23,684 nucleotides of DNA from an uncultured bacterium (GCA_937881155.1 CALGFI010000075.1:1-23684), one strand, 5' to 3'; shown: positions 1 to 9,791, counted from the stretch's first letter. Numbers and translations are program-made. Notes: generated from the letters alone by a model not told the origin.

Positions 1-1997
<1,997 letters not shown>

Positions 1998-2030
1998 GCC
2001 CGGACCCTCTCGCGGTCGATACATCGTCTC

Positions 2031-2774
2031 GTGAACAGGTGGGGTCTCGTCGTCGTGTGGTTCCTCGGGGCCGTGGTCGCCGTGTTCTTCCTCCGGGCCC
2101 TGCCCGGGATCGTCGTGCTCGCGCTGTTCATCGGCGGGGCAGTGTTTGCGACCTCGCGCCTGAAGCGGGAGGTGAAGGAGGACGTGGGCAAGACCGGCGC
2201 GGAGGTGCTCGGCCTGCGACGCGAGACGGCTGACCCGTTCGGACTCCTCGCGTTCCCCTTCGCGCTGTTCCCACGCACGTCACATCCCGAGATCACCGAG
2301 CTCGTGTGGGGTCCGTGGAGCGGACTCGAGGTGACGGTGTTCGGTCTCGGATTCGACGCTCCGTCACTGTCGAGCTCGTCGGCCACGCGAACGGTGTTCG
2401 CCTGCGGGCTCACGAAGGTCGACGCCTCGTTCCCATCGGTCGTCGCGGAACCGCAGGTGTTTTTGACAACGTTCGAGCGCGCTCCGACATCCTCGCGCGT
2501 CGAGCTGGACGATCCCGGGTTCGACGCAGAGTGGAACGTCTGGAGCGAGGATGGATCGTTCGCTCGAGCCCTCCTCGACGAACCGATGCGCGATTGGCTG
2601 AGATCGCTCGACGACGCGTGGGCGATCGAGGTGAGCGGTTCGATGGCCCTGGTCTACGGTCCCCGTCCGAGCAGCCCCGACGTGTTCGGAGTGCTCGACA
2701 CGCTGAAGGGCCTCGTGGAGCACGTTCCGAGCGAGGTGCGTGCGGCACATCCGCCCGTGACCTCCGGCAGCTAG
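2031..2774 (+). CDS. Hypothetical two-helix membrane protein upstream of lemA
   Basis: I do not recognise this 247-residue protein. The first 45 residues form two hydrophobic segments (about 5-21 and 25-41) split by a short RALPG turn, followed by a basic stretch (RLKREVKE), so it is probably a hairpin-anchored protein with its remaining 200 residues in the cytoplasm. That soluble part has alternating hydrophobic residues suggesting beta strands, and a late segment rich in D, W and E (near FDAEWNVWSEDG). LemA genes are often next to membrane proteins with a soluble domain such as DUF3137; this gene has a similar layout and position, but I cannot confirm membership. The GTG start is 33 bases after clpB with no clear Shine-Dalgarno; ATACAT at 2019-2024 is a weak -10 candidate. 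Confidence 0.75.
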   Translation: MNRWGLVVVWFLGAVVAVFFLRALPGIVVLALFIGGAVFATSRLKREVKEDVGKTGAEVLGLRRETADPFGLLAFPFALFPRTSHPEITELVWGPWSGLEVTVFGLGFDAPSLSSSSATRTVFACGLTKVDASFPSVVAEPQVFLTTFERAPTSSRVELDDPGFDAEWNVWSEDGSFARALLDEPMRDWLRSLDDAWAIEVSGSMALVYGPRPSSPDVFGVLDTLKGLVEHVPSEVRAAHPPVTSGS

Positions 2775-2805
2775 CCGCCTCGCTGCGCAGTCCGGCCGCG
2801 GCGAT

Positions 2806-2811
2806 TAAGCT
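2806..2811 (+). promoter_or_regulatory. Candidate -10 element for lemA
   Basis: TAAGCT fits the actinobacterial TANNNT -10 pattern. It would start a transcript near 2818, leaving a leader of about 24 bases that contains AAAGGAA upstream of the GTG start at 2842. No convincing -35 is visible. The 67-base gap between the two genes has room for an internal promoter, but co-transcription from upstream is equally possible. Confidence 0.4.
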
Positions 2812-2841
2812 CTCGCGCCGAGGAACGGAAAGGAACGAAAC

Positions 2842-3492
2842 GTGACCGTCGTCTGGATCGTCATCGGTGTCCTCGTCCTGTTCGCCATCCTGGGCATCGT
2901 TTCCTACAACCGGTTCGTCTCGCAGAAGCAGCTGATCCGCGATTCGTGGGCGAACATCGACACGGAGCTACGTCGGCGGTACGACCTCATCCCCAATCTC
3001 GTCGAAACCGTTCGTGGGTACGCGTCGCACGAGCGCGCGGTGTTCGAGAACGTGACGCGAGCACGCGCCGCGGCCGCGTCGGCGACGGGTTCGCCTGCCG
3101 AACAGGCCGCCGCGGAAGGCCCGTTCGTCGCGGCGCTGCGACAGCTGTTCGCTGTGGTCGAGAACTATCCCGATCTCAAGGCCAACCAGAACTTCCTGGC
3201 GCTGCAACAGGAGCTCTCGAACACCGAAGACCGACTGCAGACGTCGCGGCGCTTCTACAACGCGAACGTACGCAACTACAACGAGCGAGTGCAGCAGTTC
3301 CCCTCGATGATCATCGCGCGCATGTTCGGCTTCCAGCAGGAGGAGTTCTTCGAGGTGGACGACGCTCTGCGCGAGGCCGGACCGCCGCGCGTCGACTTCA
3401 CCGGATCGGCCCCGGCCGCGAACGTCGAGCAGACGTCGCAGCCGCCGGCGCCTTCGGCACCGACGCCGCCGCCTCCGCCGGAGTCGTCCTGA
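2842..3492 (+). CDS. lemA: LemA family protein
   Basis: This 216-residue protein has the standard LemA layout. One N-terminal transmembrane helix (about 3-21) is followed by the conserved beginning of the helical-bundle domain, with Y-N-x-x-V and then the WANID and RRYDLIPNLVETV blocks around residues 34-55. Further conserved blocks are LSNTEDRLQTSRRFYN near 125-140 and VQQFPSMIIARMFGF near 150-165. LemA proteins are membrane-anchored with a four-helix bundle; their molecular role is not settled. The C-terminal 35 residues are rich in proline and alanine and probably unstructured. The GTG start is preceded by AAAGGAA at good spacing. The upstream membrane protein may be its partner. The gene converges with the exporter gene, with only 28 bases between the stops. 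Confidence 0.93.
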   Translation: MTVVWIVIGVLVLFAILGIVSYNRFVSQKQLIRDSWANIDTELRRRYDLIPNLVETVRGYASHERAVFENVTRARAAAASATGSPAEQAAAEGPFVAALRQLFAVVENYPDLKANQNFLALQQELSNTEDRLQTSRRFYNANVRNYNERVQQFPSMIIARMFGFQQEEFFEVDDALREAGPPRVDFTGSAPAANVEQTSQPPAPSAPTPPPPPESS

Positions 3493-3520
3493 TGCGCTCG
3501 GAGTCCGGCTCGGCGACGCG

Positions 3521-4828
3521 CTAGGGGCCCGATCCGGCCTCGGCGGCGAGCTCGGGCGCCGGACTGGAGCCCTCGAGCATCGTCGCGCGACGTACGTCGG
3601 TCGTGAGCCACGTCCAGATTGCAGCCCACAAGACCGCGACACCGCCCAGTACGGCGACGGTCGGGCGCGCGCCGAAACGATCGGCTGCCCACGCGGTGAC
3701 GAGCGCCGACACCGTGAGCGACAGCGTGATGAGCGTGAAGTCGAACGCGAAGATGCGACCTCGTATCCGATCGGGCACGAGCCGCTGCAGTCCGTACGAA
3801 GACAGCGTCCACTGAGCCCCGCCACCCAGGTGTGCGACGCCGACCGCCACGGCCGCCGCGAAGAGACTCGGCATGACGCCGAGCGTCGCGTACCCGAGGC
3901 CGAAGACGGCGAGGGCCACGCCGATCGCGCCGAACAGCCTGCGGTCCTGCGGCCCGGCCAGCCATCGCCCGAGGAACGGTCCGATCAGCGCCCCGACACC
4001 GCGGCCGGCCATCAACGCCCCGATCCCTGCGTCGCCCGCGCCGAACTCCTCGTGCGCGAACACGGCGATCAGCGCGATCACGCCCGCCGCGATTCCGAAC
4101 CCCGCCTTGACCGTCACGAGCGCGAGCACGCGGTGATCGCGGCGCGCGTATCGAACGGTCTCCACCGTCGCGCGGATCACGTTCGCCTCCGGCTCTTCGG
4201 TCCGCTCGGCCGAGAACGGCCGACGGATCCGCGCGATCAGGAGGCCCGAGACGGCGAAGCTGGACGCGTCGATGAGGAACGCGGCGTCGCGACCGAGCGC
4301 TGCGGCCACGATGCCGCCGAGGGCCGCGCCGACGGCGAGCATCGTTCCCCACAGCGAGCCGGAGAGCGCGTTGGCGGGTCCGAGCTCTCGCGGCTCGACG
4401 AGGTTCGGAAGCGCGGCGCTCGACGCCGGATCGAACACGGCGGAGAACGACGAGATGACCGCGAGCAGCAAGTAGGCGAGCCACATCATGCTCGGGTCGT
4501 TGACGAACAGGAACCCCAGGCACAGGAGGGTCCGCGCGACGTCGCACACCACCATGAGCCGGCGCCGGTCGAACCGGTCCGCCAAGACGCCACCGATCAG
4601 TGAGGCGACGCCGAAGGGGATCTCCTGCGCGACGATCAGCGCGGCGACCGAGACCGCAGACCCCGTGAACTCGAGGGCCAGACCGAACAGTGCGACCAGC
4701 AGGAACCAGTCGCCGCCCAGAGAGATCAGCGACGCGAGGTACAGCTTTCGGAAGTCGCCGTTGCGCCGCAGGAGCGACAACGACGCCCGGAAGCCGCCTG
4801 CGTCTTCGACGGGTTCGCGCGAGGCCAC
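3521..4828 (-). CDS. MFS transporter, MFS_3/EntS-like
   Basis: This is a 435-residue polytopic protein with about twelve hydrophobic segments. The loop between helices 2 and 3 carries the MFS signature as GVLADRFDRRRLM (near residues 80-92). The N-terminal block LYLASLISLGGDWFLLVAL and the motif FDPASSAALPNLV are typical of the MFS_3 branch, which contains the enterobactin exporter EntS and many uncharacterised drug-type exporters. It probably exports a small molecule across the cytoplasmic membrane by proton antiport; the substrate cannot be read from the sequence. The GTG start at 4828 gives the N-terminus MASREPVEDAG; no Shine-Dalgarno is clear, but a -10-like element lies just upstream. 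The gene is alone on its strand, divergent from the metallo-hydrolase gene and convergent with lemA. Confidence 0.9.
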   Translation of the reverse strand: MASREPVEDAGGFRASLSLLRRNGDFRKLYLASLISLGGDWFLLVALFGLALEFTGSAVSVAALIVAQEIPFGVASLIGGVLADRFDRRRLMVVCDVARTLLCLGFLFVNDPSMMWLAYLLLAVISSFSAVFDPASSAALPNLVEPRELGPANALSGSLWGTMLAVGAALGGIVAAALGRDAAFLIDASSFAVSGLLIARIRRPFSAERTEEPEANVIRATVETVRYARRDHRVLALVTVKAGFGIAAGVIALIAVFAHEEFGAGDAGIGALMAGRGVGALIGPFLGRWLAGPQDRRLFGAIGVALAVFGLGYATLGVMPSLFAAAVAVGVAHLGGGAQWTLSSYGLQRLVPDRIRGRIFAFDFTLITLSLTVSALVTAWAADRFGARPTVAVLGGVAVLWAAIWTWLTTDVRRATMLEGSSPAPELAAEAGSGP

Positions 4829-4839
4829 GGCGATTTGCC

Positions 4840-4845
4840 AGACTA
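4840..4845 (-). promoter_or_regulatory. Candidate -10 element for the MFS gene
   Basis: On the minus strand TAGTCT (reading 4845 to 4840) matches TANNNT. A transcript starting about 7 bases downstream would begin near 4833, only about five bases before the GTG at 4828, so the message would be almost leaderless. This agrees with the absence of a Shine-Dalgarno. Confidence 0.45.
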
Positions 4846-4890
4846 CATGGGGACGCAGGCGGCCAGGGTCGCACCGGAAAGGAGCCAGAC

Positions 4891-5535
4891 GTGCTCGAGA
4901 ATGTCACGTGGTTCCGTCAGTCGTCGATGCGCCTCGCGACGGAAAGCCGCACGATCTATATCGATCCGTGGGGGACCGCCGAGGGTGACTCGAAGGCGGA
5001 CCTGATCCTGATCACACACGCGCACTTCGACCATCTGCAGCCGGGCGAGATCCAACGGCTGAGCGACGCGAATACCAAGCTCGTCGCGCCCAAGGACGTC
5101 GCGAACGAGCTCTCGGGCGACGTCACGCCGGTATCGCCGGGTGAGTCGCACGAGGTCGCAGGCGTGCGGTTCGAGACGGTCCCCGCGTACAACGTCGCGC
5201 CCGACCGGCTCGACATGCACCCCAAGTCGAGTGATTGGGTCGGTTACGTGTTGGACATCGACGGGCGCCGCTACTACCACGCAGGCGACACCGACGCGCT
5301 ACCCGAGCTGGAGTCACTGCAGACCGACGTTGCGATGGTGCCGATCGGTGGGACGTACACGATGGACTACCGCGAGGCCGCGACGTTCGTGAAGGCCATG
5401 GAGCCCGGACTCGCGGTTCCCATGCACTTCGGGTTCGTCGTGTGTTCGCCGTCACACGGCGACCTGTTCCGCAAGGAGGCGCAGCCGATCCCGGTCGAGG
5501 TGCTCGAACCGGTGAATCAATACGAGCAAACCTGA
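4891..5535 (+). CDS. Metallo-beta-lactamase-fold hydrolase, UPF0173-like
   Basis: This 214-residue protein carries the metallo-beta-lactamase metal-binding set. HAHFDH at 43-48 supplies H43, H45, D47 and H48; AGDTD around 131-135 supplies the bridging aspartate; and H179 in VPMHFGF supplies the last histidine. Its size and the N-terminal block TIYIDPWG resemble the UPF0173 (YtkL-like) metal-dependent hydrolases, whose physiological substrate is unknown. I chose the GTG at 4891 because GGAAAGGAG lies seven bases upstream and the protein then begins right before the first beta strand; the frame stays open further upstream, but that part overlaps the divergent exporter gene. DUF2090 and dodecin genes follow on the same strand, so the three may share a transcript. 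Confidence 0.9.
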   Translation: MLENVTWFRQSSMRLATESRTIYIDPWGTAEGDSKADLILITHAHFDHLQPGEIQRLSDANTKLVAPKDVANELSGDVTPVSPGESHEVAGVRFETVPAYNVAPDRLDMHPKSSDWVGYVLDIDGRRYYHAGDTDALPELESLQTDVAMVPIGGTYTMDYREAATFVKAMEPGLAVPMHFGFVVCSPSHGDLFRKEAQPIPVEVLEPVNQYEQT

Positions 5536-5561
5536 GATAGGCCAAGAGAAAGGAATCACGG

Positions 5562-6476
5562 ATGGCGCTCGGCTACGACAAGCCGCTCTACATCCTCGCG
5601 TTCGACCACCGAGGCTCGTTCCAGAAGAAGTTCTTCGGTGTGGCCGGTGAGCCGAACGCCGAGGAGACCGCACGCATCTCGGACGCGAAGAACGTGATCT
5701 ACCAGGGCGCGAAGCGGGCGCTCGACGAGGGCGTTCCACGCGAGTCCGCAGGCGTGCTCGTCGACGAGCAGTTCGGCGCCGACGCCGCGAGGGACGCGAA
5801 GGCGTCCGGGTTGATCCTGGCCATGCCCGTCGAGAAGAGCGGGCAGGACGAGTTCGACTTCCAGTACGGCGAGGAATTCGGAGCGCACATCGAGGAGTTC
5901 GATCCCACGTTCTCCAAGGTGCTCGTCCGCTACAACCCGGACGGCGGGCAAGAATCCGACGCGATGAACGCTCGACAGTCCGAGCGTCTCAAGCGTCTGG
6001 GTGACTGGTTGCACGAGAAGGGGCGGAAGTACTTGTTCGAGCTGCTCGTCCCGCCGACGCCGCAACAGGTGGAAGCTGCCGGCGACGACCAGACATGGGA
6101 CCGGGACGAGCGCCCCAAGCTGATGAAGACGGCGATCGAGCAGCTGCAGGCGTCGGGCGTCGAACCCGACATCTGGAAGATCGAGGGGATCGACCGCCGC
6201 GAGGACTGCGAGACGATCGCCGCGACGACACGAGCGGGGGGGCGGGACGGCGTCGCGTGCGTCGTCCTCGGACGCGGCGCCGACGACGCAGCCGTCGACC
6301 ACTGGCTGAGGACGGGGTCGGGAGTTCCCGGCTACATCGGTTTCGCGATCGGTCGTTCGATCTGGTGGGACCCGCTGAAGGCGTTCGTGGACGGGAACCT
6401 CGAGCGCGAGGAGGCGGCCAAGCAGATCGCCGCCAACTACCGGCGTTTCATCGACGTCTACAACGGGAGGGCGTAA
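5562..6476 (+). CDS. DUF2090 (2-deoxy-5-keto-gluconate-6-P aldolase-like) domain protein
   Basis: The 304-residue protein matches the DUF2090 family as I recall it. Visible blocks are YILAFDHRGSFQKKFFG near the N-terminus (about 10-26), DIWKIEGIDRREDCE near 203-217, and GYIGFAIGRSIWWDPL near 257-272. In other bacteria this domain is the C-terminal half of IolC-type proteins, fused to a 5-dehydro-2-deoxygluconokinase; it is regarded as a TIM-barrel aldolase-like unit acting in inositol breakdown. Here it stands alone with no kinase domain and no other iol genes in the window, so its substrate is open. The lysine in IWKIEG is a candidate Schiff-base residue, but that is a guess. ATG at 5562 is preceded by AGAAAGGAAT. 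The dodecin gene begins three bases after its stop. Confidence 0.85.
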   Translation: MALGYDKPLYILAFDHRGSFQKKFFGVAGEPNAEETARISDAKNVIYQGAKRALDEGVPRESAGVLVDEQFGADAARDAKASGLILAMPVEKSGQDEFDFQYGEEFGAHIEEFDPTFSKVLVRYNPDGGQESDAMNARQSERLKRLGDWLHEKGRKYLFELLVPPTPQQVEAAGDDQTWDRDERPKLMKTAIEQLQASGVEPDIWKIEGIDRREDCETIAATTRAGGRDGVACVVLGRGADDAAVDHWLRTGSGVPGYIGFAIGRSIWWDPLKAFVDGNLEREEAAKQIAANYRRFIDVYNGRA

Positions 6477-6479
6477 GGG

Positions 6480-6683
6480 ATGGCGGTCATCAAGACGATC
6501 GACCTCGTGGGAGTTTCATCTGAGTCGTGGCGCGACGCGGCGCAGCAGGCGCTCAGCGAGGCGGCGAAGACGATCCGTGGGATCGATTCGATGGACATCC
6601 TCGGGACCAGCGCCGTCGTGAGAGACGGCAGCATCACCGAGTACCACACGCAGGTCAGGATCAGCTTCCGCATCGAGCGCTGA
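6480..6683 (+). CDS. Dodecin family flavoprotein
   Basis: At 67 residues this is a typical dodecin: a small beta-alpha-beta-beta chain that forms hollow dodecamers binding flavins (riboflavin, FMN or FAD), thought to store or buffer them. The pattern is clear: a first strand VIKTIDLVG, then S-x-E-S-W (W17, the flavin-stacking tryptophan position), the helix DAAQQALSEAAKTIRGI, and two C-terminal strands ending in VRISFRIE. The glutamine that contacts the isoalloxazine in archaeal dodecins appears here as glutamate (ITEYH), a variation also expected across bacterial members. The ATG is three bases after the DUF2090 stop, and TAAGGG just before it can serve as a weak ribosome site, so the two genes are very likely co-transcribed. 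Confidence 0.93.
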   Translation: MAVIKTIDLVGVSSESWRDAAQQALSEAAKTIRGIDSMDILGTSAVVRDGSITEYHTQVRISFRIER

Positions 6684-6694
6684 CCGCCGCTCGC

Positions 6695-6700
6695 TAGACT
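6695..6700 (+). promoter_or_regulatory. -10 element of the purA-led purine operon
   Basis: TAGACT in the 26-base gap between dodecin and purA matches TANNNT, ends nine bases before the purA ATG, and is the only promoter-like element there. Transcription would start near 6707-6710, giving a leaderless or nearly leaderless purA message. No Shine-Dalgarno is present between it and the ATG, which supports this. No clear -35 was found. Confidence 0.55.
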
Positions 6701-6709
6701 CGCGGCGTC

Positions 6710-8005
6710 ATGCCTGCCTCGATCGTCGTCGGGACGCAGTGGGGGGACGAGGGCAAGGGCAAGGCGACCGACTATCTGGCGGACCGGATGGACTTCGTCG
6801 TCCGGTATCAGGGCGGCAACAACGCCGGCCACACGATCCTTGCCGAGGGGCACACGCTCAAGCTGCAGCTGATCCCGTCGGGCATCCTGTATCCGCACAT
6901 CACCTCGGTGATCGCCGACGGCGTCGTCGTCGATCCGCGCGTGCTGCTCGAGGAGGTGGACGGCCTTGCCGCCCTCGGCATCGCGATCGACCCATCCCGA
7001 CTCGTCGTGAGCGGGAACTGTCACATGATCATGCCGTACCACCTGGAGCTCGAGAAGGTGACCGAGCGGTTCCTCGGCAAGAACGCGCTCGGCACGACGA
7101 AGCGCGGCATCGGTCCGGCGTACGCCGACAAGGCGGCGCGGATCGGACTTCGGATCCAGGATCTGTTCGACGAGAAGATCCTTCGACAGAAGCTCGACGT
7201 CGTCCTCAAGGAGAAGAACCAGGTCCTGACGCGTGTCTACGGGCGGTTGCCGATCACCGCGGGCCTCATCGTCGACGACTACGTGCGCTACGCGGAGCGA
7301 CTTCGCCCGCACGTCGTCGACACGTCCAAGCTGATCCACGAGGGCCTCCGCGCCGGCAAGAACGTCCTCCTGGAGGGCGCTCAGGGGACCATGCTCGACC
7401 TCGACAAGGGGACGTATCCGTTCGTCACGTCCTCGAATCCGGTGGCCGGCTACGCGCTCGCGTCGGTGGGCATCGGGCCGCGCGAGGTCGACCGCGTCGT
7501 CGGGATCACCAAGGCATACGTGACACGCGTCGGCGCGGGGCCGCTCCCGACCGAGGACACTGGTTCGGAGGGCGAGCGGCTCGGCGCGCGCGGCCGCGAG
7601 TTCGGGACGGTGACCGGACGCAAGCGCCGCTGCGGGTGGTTCGACGCGGTGATCGCGAGATACGCGGCACGCGTGAACGGTCTCACCGAGCTGTTCGTGA
7701 CCAAGCTCGACGTGCTATCGGGATTCGAGACGCTCAAGGTATGCACGGCCTATCGAGCCGGCGATGAGATGTTCGAGGAGTTCCCTCCGAATCAGTCGCT
7801 GTTCCACGACGCGGAGCCGGTGTACGAGGAGCTGGAGGGGTGGGACGAGGACCTCGGGCGGGTTCGTTCGTTCGGCGACCTTCCCTCCCCGGCGCGGAAG
7901 TACCTCGACCGGTTGCAGGATCTGGCCGGCGTTTCGATCGGCGTCGTCTCGGTCGGGCCGGCGCGAGAGCAGAGCCTCACCGCCAAGGGGGGCATAGCCC
8001 AGTGA
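6710..8005 (+). CDS. purA: Adenylosuccinate synthase
   Basis: PurA couples IMP and aspartate using GTP to make adenylosuccinate, the first committed step to AMP; the next step is done by PurB, also encoded here. The 431-residue length is standard. The N-terminus shows the GTP-binding and catalytic block GTQWGDEGKGK (8-18, with D13) and NNAGHT with H41. The IMP and aspartate loops appear as TTKRGIGPAYADKAAR in the middle and GAGPLPTE followed by TGRKRRCGWFD later in the chain. ATG at 6710 starts immediately before the first beta strand. It is the first gene of the long plus-strand purine operon, which is unusual because purA is often encoded alone. Confidence 0.97.
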   Translation: MPASIVVGTQWGDEGKGKATDYLADRMDFVVRYQGGNNAGHTILAEGHTLKLQLIPSGILYPHITSVIADGVVVDPRVLLEEVDGLAALGIAIDPSRLVVSGNCHMIMPYHLELEKVTERFLGKNALGTTKRGIGPAYADKAARIGLRIQDLFDEKILRQKLDVVLKEKNQVLTRVYGRLPITAGLIVDDYVRYAERLRPHVVDTSKLIHEGLRAGKNVLLEGAQGTMLDLDKGTYPFVTSSNPVAGYALASVGIGPREVDRVVGITKAYVTRVGAGPLPTEDTGSEGERLGARGREFGTVTGRKRRCGWFDAVIARYAARVNGLTELFVTKLDVLSGFETLKVCTAYRAGDEMFEEFPPNQSLFHDAEPVYEELEGWDEDLGRVRSFGDLPSPARKYLDRLQDLAGVSIGVVSVGPAREQSLTAKGGIAQ

Positions 8006-8037
8006 GTGAAGCGAACGTTGTCCGACCGCCCGCCTGA
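8002..8037 (+). other. Possible 11-codon bridging mini-ORF between purA and purD
   Basis: A GTG overlaps the purA stop as GTGA and opens an 11-residue frame, MSEANVVRPPA, whose TGA ends three bases before the purD ATG. purD has no visible Shine-Dalgarno, so ribosomes finishing this frame could re-start on purD. It may equally be chance. The peptide is unlikely to have a function of its own. Confidence 0.3.
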
Positions 8038-8040
8038 TCG

Positions 8041-9321
8041 ATGAAGGTGCTCGTCGTCGGCGGCGGGGCCCGTGAGCACGCGCTCATCTGGCGCATGGCG
8101 GAGAACCCGACGATCGACAAGCTGTTCGCGGCGCCCGGGAACGCCGGCATGGCCAAGGACGCCGAGTGCGTTCGTGTCGCGGTCGACGACGTTCCCGGGA
8201 TCGCTGATCTGGTCGAGCGGCAGCGGATCGACCTGACCGTGGTCGGCCCGGAGATCCCGCTCGTCGCCGGACTTGCGGACGAGCTCCTCGAGCGCGGCCG
8301 ACTCGTGTTCGGTCCGACGAAGGACGCGGCCAGGCTGGAGGGTTCCAAGTCGTGGGCGAAGTCGCTCTGCGAGCGGTACGGAATCCCGGCCGCGCGTTCG
8401 CGAACGACGACTTCGATGGAAGGAGCGGTCGAGGCGCTCGACGAGTTCGAGGCGCCGTACGTGATGAAGGCCGACGGCCTCGCGGCCGGCAAAGGTGTGG
8501 CCATCGTCGCGGACCGCGACGAGGCGACGGTCTGGCTTCGGGCGGCGCTGGAACAGCGCACGTTCGGGGCGGCTGGGGCCTCGGTCGTGATCGAGGAGTT
8601 CCTCTCCGGAACCGAGGTGTCGGCGTTCGCGCTCTCCGACGGGCGCGATGTGTTGCCGCTCACGTTCGCGCAGGACTTCAAGCGCGTGGGCGACGGCGAC
8701 GCCGGGCCCAACACCGGAGGGATGGGGGCGTACTCACCGGTGCCGTTCGTCGACGACGCGACGGCGGACGAGATCCTGAACGACGTGCTCGTTCGCACCG
8801 TACGGGCGATGGAATCCGAAGGCGCACGCTATTCCGGCGTGTTGTATGCCGGACTGATGCTTACCGACGAGGGTCCCAAGGTGCTCGAGTTCAACGCGCG
8901 ATTCGGCGACCCGGAGACGCAGGTGATCGTTCCGCGGCTCGGCTCCGATCTCGCCGAGTTGTGCCTCGCGTGCGCCGAGGGGAACCTCGCCCTCTACAAG
9001 ACGAACCTGTCCCCGCAGTCGTGCGTGACCGTCGTGCTCGCGTCGGGCGGCTATCCAGATACCTACGAAACGGGGTTCGAGATCGAGGGGCTCGCTGAGG
9101 CCAAATCGGTCGAGGGCGCGCTCATCTTCCACGCCGGCACCGCGGAACGCGGGGGTAGAGTGGTCACCGCCGGGGGGCGTGTCTTGTCGGTCGGCGCGCT
9201 CGGGGACGATGTCGCCGAGGCGAGGGCGCGGGCGTACGAGGCGGTGTCGCGCATCTCGTTCGACGGGATGCGCTTTCGGAGCGATATCGCGGCGAATGCG
9301 GCGGAAGGGGGGAGCGCGTGA
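8041..9321 (+). CDS. purD: Phosphoribosylamine-glycine ligase (GAR synthetase)
   Basis: PurD joins phosphoribosylamine and glycine with ATP to give GAR, step two of purine synthesis. The 426-residue protein has the full ATP-grasp layout. The N-terminal domain starts with MKVLVVGGGAREHAL and includes VVGPEIPL. The ATP-binding block KADGLAAGKGV lies near 143-153, NTGGMGAYSP near 222-231, and the metal-binding EFNARFGDPETQ near 283-294. The C-terminal domain has SGGYPDTYETG. ATG at 8041 is the family start, but no ribosome-binding sequence precedes it. The stop overlaps the purE GTG by four bases. It is followed by PurE rather than PurN, so the GAR transformylase step is encoded elsewhere. Confidence 0.97.
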   Translation: MKVLVVGGGAREHALIWRMAENPTIDKLFAAPGNAGMAKDAECVRVAVDDVPGIADLVERQRIDLTVVGPEIPLVAGLADELLERGRLVFGPTKDAARLEGSKSWAKSLCERYGIPAARSRTTTSMEGAVEALDEFEAPYVMKADGLAAGKGVAIVADRDEATVWLRAALEQRTFGAAGASVVIEEFLSGTEVSAFALSDGRDVLPLTFAQDFKRVGDGDAGPNTGGMGAYSPVPFVDDATADEILNDVLVRTVRAMESEGARYSGVLYAGLMLTDEGPKVLEFNARFGDPETQVIVPRLGSDLAELCLACAEGNLALYKTNLSPQSCVTVVLASGGYPDTYETGFEIEGLAEAKSVEGALIFHAGTAERGGRVVTAGGRVLSVGALGDDVAEARARAYEAVSRISFDGMRFRSDIAANAAEGGSA

Positions 9322-9791
9322 ACGACGAGGCCCCGCAGGTCGGCGTGCTCGTCGCTTCCCCGGCGGAGCTTGCCGTGATGCAGCAGGCCACGGCCATCCT
9401 GGAGAAGCTCGAGATCCCCCACGAGATCCGCGTCATGTCGGTCGCCCGGAGTCCCGATCTCGTCGACGAGTACGCGCGCACCGCGTTCGACCGCGGCCTC
9501 AAGGTGGTCGTGTGCACGACCGGCATCTCGGGCCATCTCGCGTCCGCCGTCGCGGCGCGAACGATCCTCCCCGTGATCGGGGTGCCCGTCGCGAGCGATC
9601 AGATGGGTGGCGAGCAGTCGCTCTACGTCACGGCGCAGATGCCGAGCGGCGTCCCGGTGGCAACCGTCGGGGTCGACGCCGCCGTCAACGCCGCCGTCCT
9701 CGCCGCGCAGGTCGTCGGCGTGGGCGATCCGGTCGTGCAGAAGCGGTTGTGGCGGTTCAAGGACGACCTGGCGGAGGGCCTCCGGCTGTGA
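9318..9791 (+). CDS. purE: Divergent PurE-family protein (N5-CAIR mutase / AIR carboxylase)
   Basis: PurE converts N5-CAIR (class I) or AIR plus CO2 (class II) to CAIR. The 157-residue length, position between purD and purB, and blocks such as VIGVPV and QMPSGVPVATVGV mark it as a PurE homologue. Compared with my memory of E. coli PurE, several active-site positions differ. GSKSD is ASPAE (S14 kept, D19 position now E17). SAHRTPD is SVARSPD (H45 position now A43, R44 kept). GAGGAAHLPG is TTGISGHLAS (H73 kept at the H75 position). So one catalytic histidine is lost while the other is kept, which fits neither class neatly. No purK is in the window. The GTG start overlaps the purD stop, with a GGGGGGAG ribosome site six bases upstream. 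Function in this pathway is likely from context but not assured. Confidence 0.85.
   Translation: MNDEAPQVGVLVASPAELAVMQQATAILEKLEIPHEIRVMSVARSPDLVDEYARTAFDRGLKVVVCTTGISGHLASAVAARTILPVIGVPVASDQMGGEQSLYVTAQMPSGVPVATVGVDAAVNAAVLAAQVVGVGDPVVQKRLWRFKDDLAEGLRL

Noticed and set aside
3493..3520. Terminator between convergent lemA and the MFS gene
   Set aside because: No good hairpin or T-run is present in the 28 bases; the only matching inverted repeat (AGTCCGG near 3502 and CCGGACT near 3559) is too widely spaced.
4690..4890. Upstream in-frame extension of the metallo-hydrolase gene
   Set aside because: It overlaps the divergent MFS gene and has no MBL-fold content; a strong ribosome site (GGAAAGGAG) marks the GTG at 4891 instead.
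3276..4907. 543-codon minus-strand frame covering the MFS gene and the lemA end
   Set aside because: It is arginine-rich and lacks membrane segments, while the neighbouring frame gives a coherent MFS transporter. It also overlaps lemA.
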